Positions 5,596 to 7,227 of a stretch of 7,227 nt of DNA are shown in pieces. Both the position numbers and the translations under genes were made by a program. The stretch is from Bacteroidales bacterium. GTDB lineage: Bacteria > Bacteroidota > Bacteroidia > Bacteroidales > Muribaculaceae. The stretch covers positions 1 to 7,227 of the forward strand of contig CAAEIL010000226.1 in assembly GCA_900755985.1 (NCBI GenBank), written 5' to 3'. The notes under the pieces were generated by a model. The model did not search any database. It was not told where the DNA came from and saw nothing but the letters and a program-made list of their open reading frames with translations. Each line of letters opens with the position of its first letter. The first letter of the stretch is position 1.

Positions 5596-6915
5596 ATGAA
5601 TACCGCACCTCTTCAAGGAATTAAAGTGGTCGACTTCACCGAAGTGCAGTCAGGCCCTTCATGTACACAACTTTTAGCATGGCTTGGTGCCGAAGTAATC
5701 AAAATCGAACGTCCCGGTGTGGGCGATGCCACACGAAAGGAATTGCAGTTCGATCCCGATTGCCCCAGCTATTACTTCCTTCAACTCAACTCTGACAAAA
5801 AATCGCTTGCCTTGGATGCCAAGACTCCTGACGGCAATGCAATTCTTACCAAACTCATCAAAGAATGTGATGTCTTTGTCGAAAATCTTCACCCCGGTGC
5901 AATGGACAAGCTCGGCTTCAGTTGGGAAGCTGTACATGCCCTGAATCCACGTTGTATATATGGCACAATCAAAGGTTTTCCCGAATCGTCAAAATACAAA
6001 AACCTTAAGGCATACGAGCCTGTTGCTCAGGTAACTGCCGGGGCCGCAGCCACCACCGGATGGTACAGCGGCGATGACAACATTCCTACACAGTCAGGTG
6101 CCGCACTTGGAGACTCGAACACCGGTATGCACCTTACCATTGGTATTCTTGCCGCTCTTATGCAGCGCGAAAAAACCGGCGAAGGCTGCTATGTTTACCA
6201 GTCGATGCACAATGCCTGCCTAAACCTCTGCCGTATCAAGACTCGCGACCAGATGACCCTCGACCGCATTGGTTATCTTACTCAGTTCCCGCAGTATCCT
6301 AATGGTAAATTCGGTGACTGTGTTCCTCGTTCGGGTAATACCGAAGGCTCGGGTGTCCTTGGTTGGACTTATAAATGTAAACCCGCCGGCGGCCTCGACA
6401 GCGCACAAGATGCCAACAATTATGTATATGTCATCCTGCAGCGCGGCGCCAAGGACTTCGAGAAAGCTTGTGCAGCCTTAGGATTCGAAGACTGGCTGAC
6501 AAATCCCGACTTCAACACCGCAGATGCCCGCGACCGTCATAAAGCCGAAATCATTGCTCGTATCTCAGCATGGACTGCCGACAAGACAAAATACGAAGTC
6601 ACCGAGCTTCTATCTAAAGCCGGTGTCCCAGTAGCTCCAGTGCTCTCGACCAAGGAGATTATGACAGACGAGAGCCTGTACGACGGAAACACTCTGGTAA
6701 AAATCAATCAGGGCGGCAAAGTCGGTACTTTCGTTACAGTTGGTGTACCTTTCACTTTGTCAAACTTCCAGCCTACTTATGGTCCGTGCCCGACACTCGG
6801 TGGTAACACTGAAGAGATTCTCGCATCTATCGGTTATACTTCTGAGCAGATTGCATCGTTCAAAGCAAACGGGACAACCGCACCGATGCCAAAGCCTGAA
6901 ATGGTCAACGCTTAA
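5596..6915 (+). CDS. frc: Formyl-CoA:oxalate CoA-transferase (class III CoA-transferase)
   Basis: This 439-residue cytosolic enzyme transfers CoA from formyl-CoA to oxalate, giving oxalyl-CoA and formate. It aligns by eye end to end with Oxalobacter formigenes FRC (428 residues) and E. coli YfdW. The nucleotide/CoA-binding start GIKVVDFTEVQSGPSCTQ carries Gln18 (FRC Gln17); IKIERPGVGDATR follows (36-47); KAYEPVAQ has Tyr140 (FRC Tyr139); and GAALGDSNTGMH carries Asp173, equivalent to the catalytic Asp169 that forms acyl-enzyme anhydrides. FPQYPNGKFGD is nearly the YfdW sequence. Departures: FRC Trp48 is Glu49; the glycine loop after CVPR is SGNTEGSGVLGW (246-257) instead of GGNAGGGGQPGW; MQDA is MHNA; and there is a longer C-terminal tail. 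The start ATG lies in an A/T-rich setting without Shine-Dalgarno. oxc follows after 84 bases, which strongly supports oxalate as substrate, although another acyl acceptor cannot be excluded. Confidence 0.92.
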   Translation: MNTAPLQGIKVVDFTEVQSGPSCTQLLAWLGAEVIKIERPGVGDATRKELQFDPDCPSYYFLQLNSDKKSLALDAKTPDGNAILTKLIKECDVFVENLHPGAMDKLGFSWEAVHALNPRCIYGTIKGFPESSKYKNLKAYEPVAQVTAGAAATTGWYSGDDNIPTQSGAALGDSNTGMHLTIGILAALMQREKTGEGCYVYQSMHNACLNLCRIKTRDQMTLDRIGYLTQFPQYPNGKFGDCVPRSGNTEGSGVLGWTYKCKPAGGLDSAQDANNYVYVILQRGAKDFEKACAALGFEDWLTNPDFNTADARDRHKAEIIARISAWTADKTKYEVTELLSKAGVPVAPVLSTKEIMTDESLYDGNTLVKINQGGKVGTFVTVGVPFTLSNFQPTYGPCPTLGGNTEEILASIGYTSEQIASFKANGTTAPMPKPEMVNA

Positions 6916-6930
6916 AACATAATACTATCT

Positions 6931-6969
6931 ACCGAATCCCCGGAAGTTATACATTCCGGGGACTTCGGT
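6931..6969 (+). promoter_or_regulatory. 15-bp intercistronic hairpin between frc and oxc
   Basis: Bases 6931-6945 pair with 6954-6969: an outer ACCGAA/TTCGGT and an inner TCCCCGGAA/TTCCGGGGA joined across one bulged C (6963), with an 8-base loop. It begins 16 bases after the frc stop and ends 30 bases before the oxc start. The sequence after it is TAATAAAAAC, with no T-tract, so full termination seems unlikely. An mRNA-stabilising or partial-termination element that sets the frc:oxc ratio is the more natural reading; that role is inference. Confidence 0.6.
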
Positions 6970-6999
6970 TAATAAAAACACATACTAATATAATTCATC

Positions 7000-7227
7000 A
7001 TGGCTACAACACAGACAAAACCCGCAACAGACTGTACATGCAAACCGACGCCTGAATATCCTCAGCAGGTAACCGGTATGAATATTCTTGCACGTGCTCT
7101 CAAACAAGTCGGTATAAAAAATGTTTACGGTCTGGTAGGAATACCTATCACCGAGGCCGCATATATGGTTCAAGGCGAAGGTATTCGCTTCTTAGGCTTC
7201 CGCCACGAGCAACAGGCAGGCATGGCC
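7000..7227 (+). CDS. oxc: Oxalyl-CoA decarboxylase, N-terminal part (cut by window end)
   Basis: Only the first 76 codons are in the window; the family is about 560-570 residues long. The enzyme is a cytosolic thiamine-diphosphate- and Mg-dependent decarboxylase that converts oxalyl-CoA to formyl-CoA and CO2. The visible part is the start of the ThDP-binding pyrimidine domain: VYGLVGIPIT (42-51), then RFLGFRHEQQAG (63-74), nearly the Oxalobacter formigenes sequence RFYSFRHEQHAG from memory. Glu70 matches the glutamate (Glu56 in that enzyme) that activates the ThDP aminopyrimidine. Compared with that protein the N-terminus is about 14 residues longer, polar, and carries a Cys12-x-Cys14 pair of unknown meaning. 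The ATG at 7000 is preceded by A/T-rich sequence and no Shine-Dalgarno. It lies downstream of frc and probably shares its transcript. The frame is open to the last base. Confidence 0.95.
   Translation, partial: MATTQTKPATDCTCKPTPEYPQQVTGMNILARALKQVGIKNVYGLVGIPITEAAYMVQGEGIRFLGFRHEQQAGMA

Overview
The window looks like the chromosome of a Bacteroidales gut bacterium, most likely of the Muribaculaceae (S24-7) type. Three things point there. No start codon has a Shine-Dalgarno sequence; the starts sit behind A/T-rich stretches. A TAnnTTTG-type promoter box typical of Bacteroidota lies upstream of the first gene. The protein families (fused NnrE-NnrD, a DUF4831-like exported protein, a periplasmic thioredoxin-fold protein) fit the group. 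Genes are roughly 50% GC by eye and the long intergenic stretch is much more A/T-rich. The family-level assignment is inference.

All genes are on the + strand and form two blocks. Block 1 (about 134-4954) has a promoter, then the bifunctional NAD(P)HX epimerase/dehydratase (nnr, 254-1786), a DUF4831-like exported protein (1806-2906), an exported protein with a C-terminal thioredoxin fold that has lost its CXXC pair (2982-4181), and an atypical 2-Cys peroxiredoxin, thiol peroxidase (tpx, 4343-4858). It closes with a strong intrinsic terminator (4912-4954). The first three genes are spaced 19-75 bases apart and look like one operon; tpx follows after 161 bases with no clear terminator before it. 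The common theme is metabolite repair and redox/envelope housekeeping.

Between the blocks are 737 bases (4859-5595) without a convincing protein gene. Beyond the tpx terminator they hold a promoter-like element followed by three consecutive inverted repeats (4988-5130) that together resemble a small structured RNA of about 150 nt, then a separate strong hairpin (5316-5346), repeated TTAATTAA palindromes and a weak candidate promoter for block 2.

Block 2 (5596 to the window edge) is an oxalate-degradation pair: formyl-CoA:oxalate CoA-transferase (frc, complete) and the N-terminal 76 residues of oxalyl-CoA decarboxylase (oxc, cut by the window end). Frc moves CoA from formyl-CoA to oxalate, releasing formate; Oxc decarboxylates oxalyl-CoA to formyl-CoA and CO2, regenerating the CoA donor. 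The two genes are separated by an 84-base gap that carries a 15-bp hairpin.

The points most worth a second look are the altered glycine-rich catalytic loop in Frc, the candidate structured RNA and hairpin upstream of frc, the frc-oxc intercistronic hairpin, and the cysteine-less thioredoxin-fold protein. I found no mobile element, CRISPR array, tRNA or rRNA.
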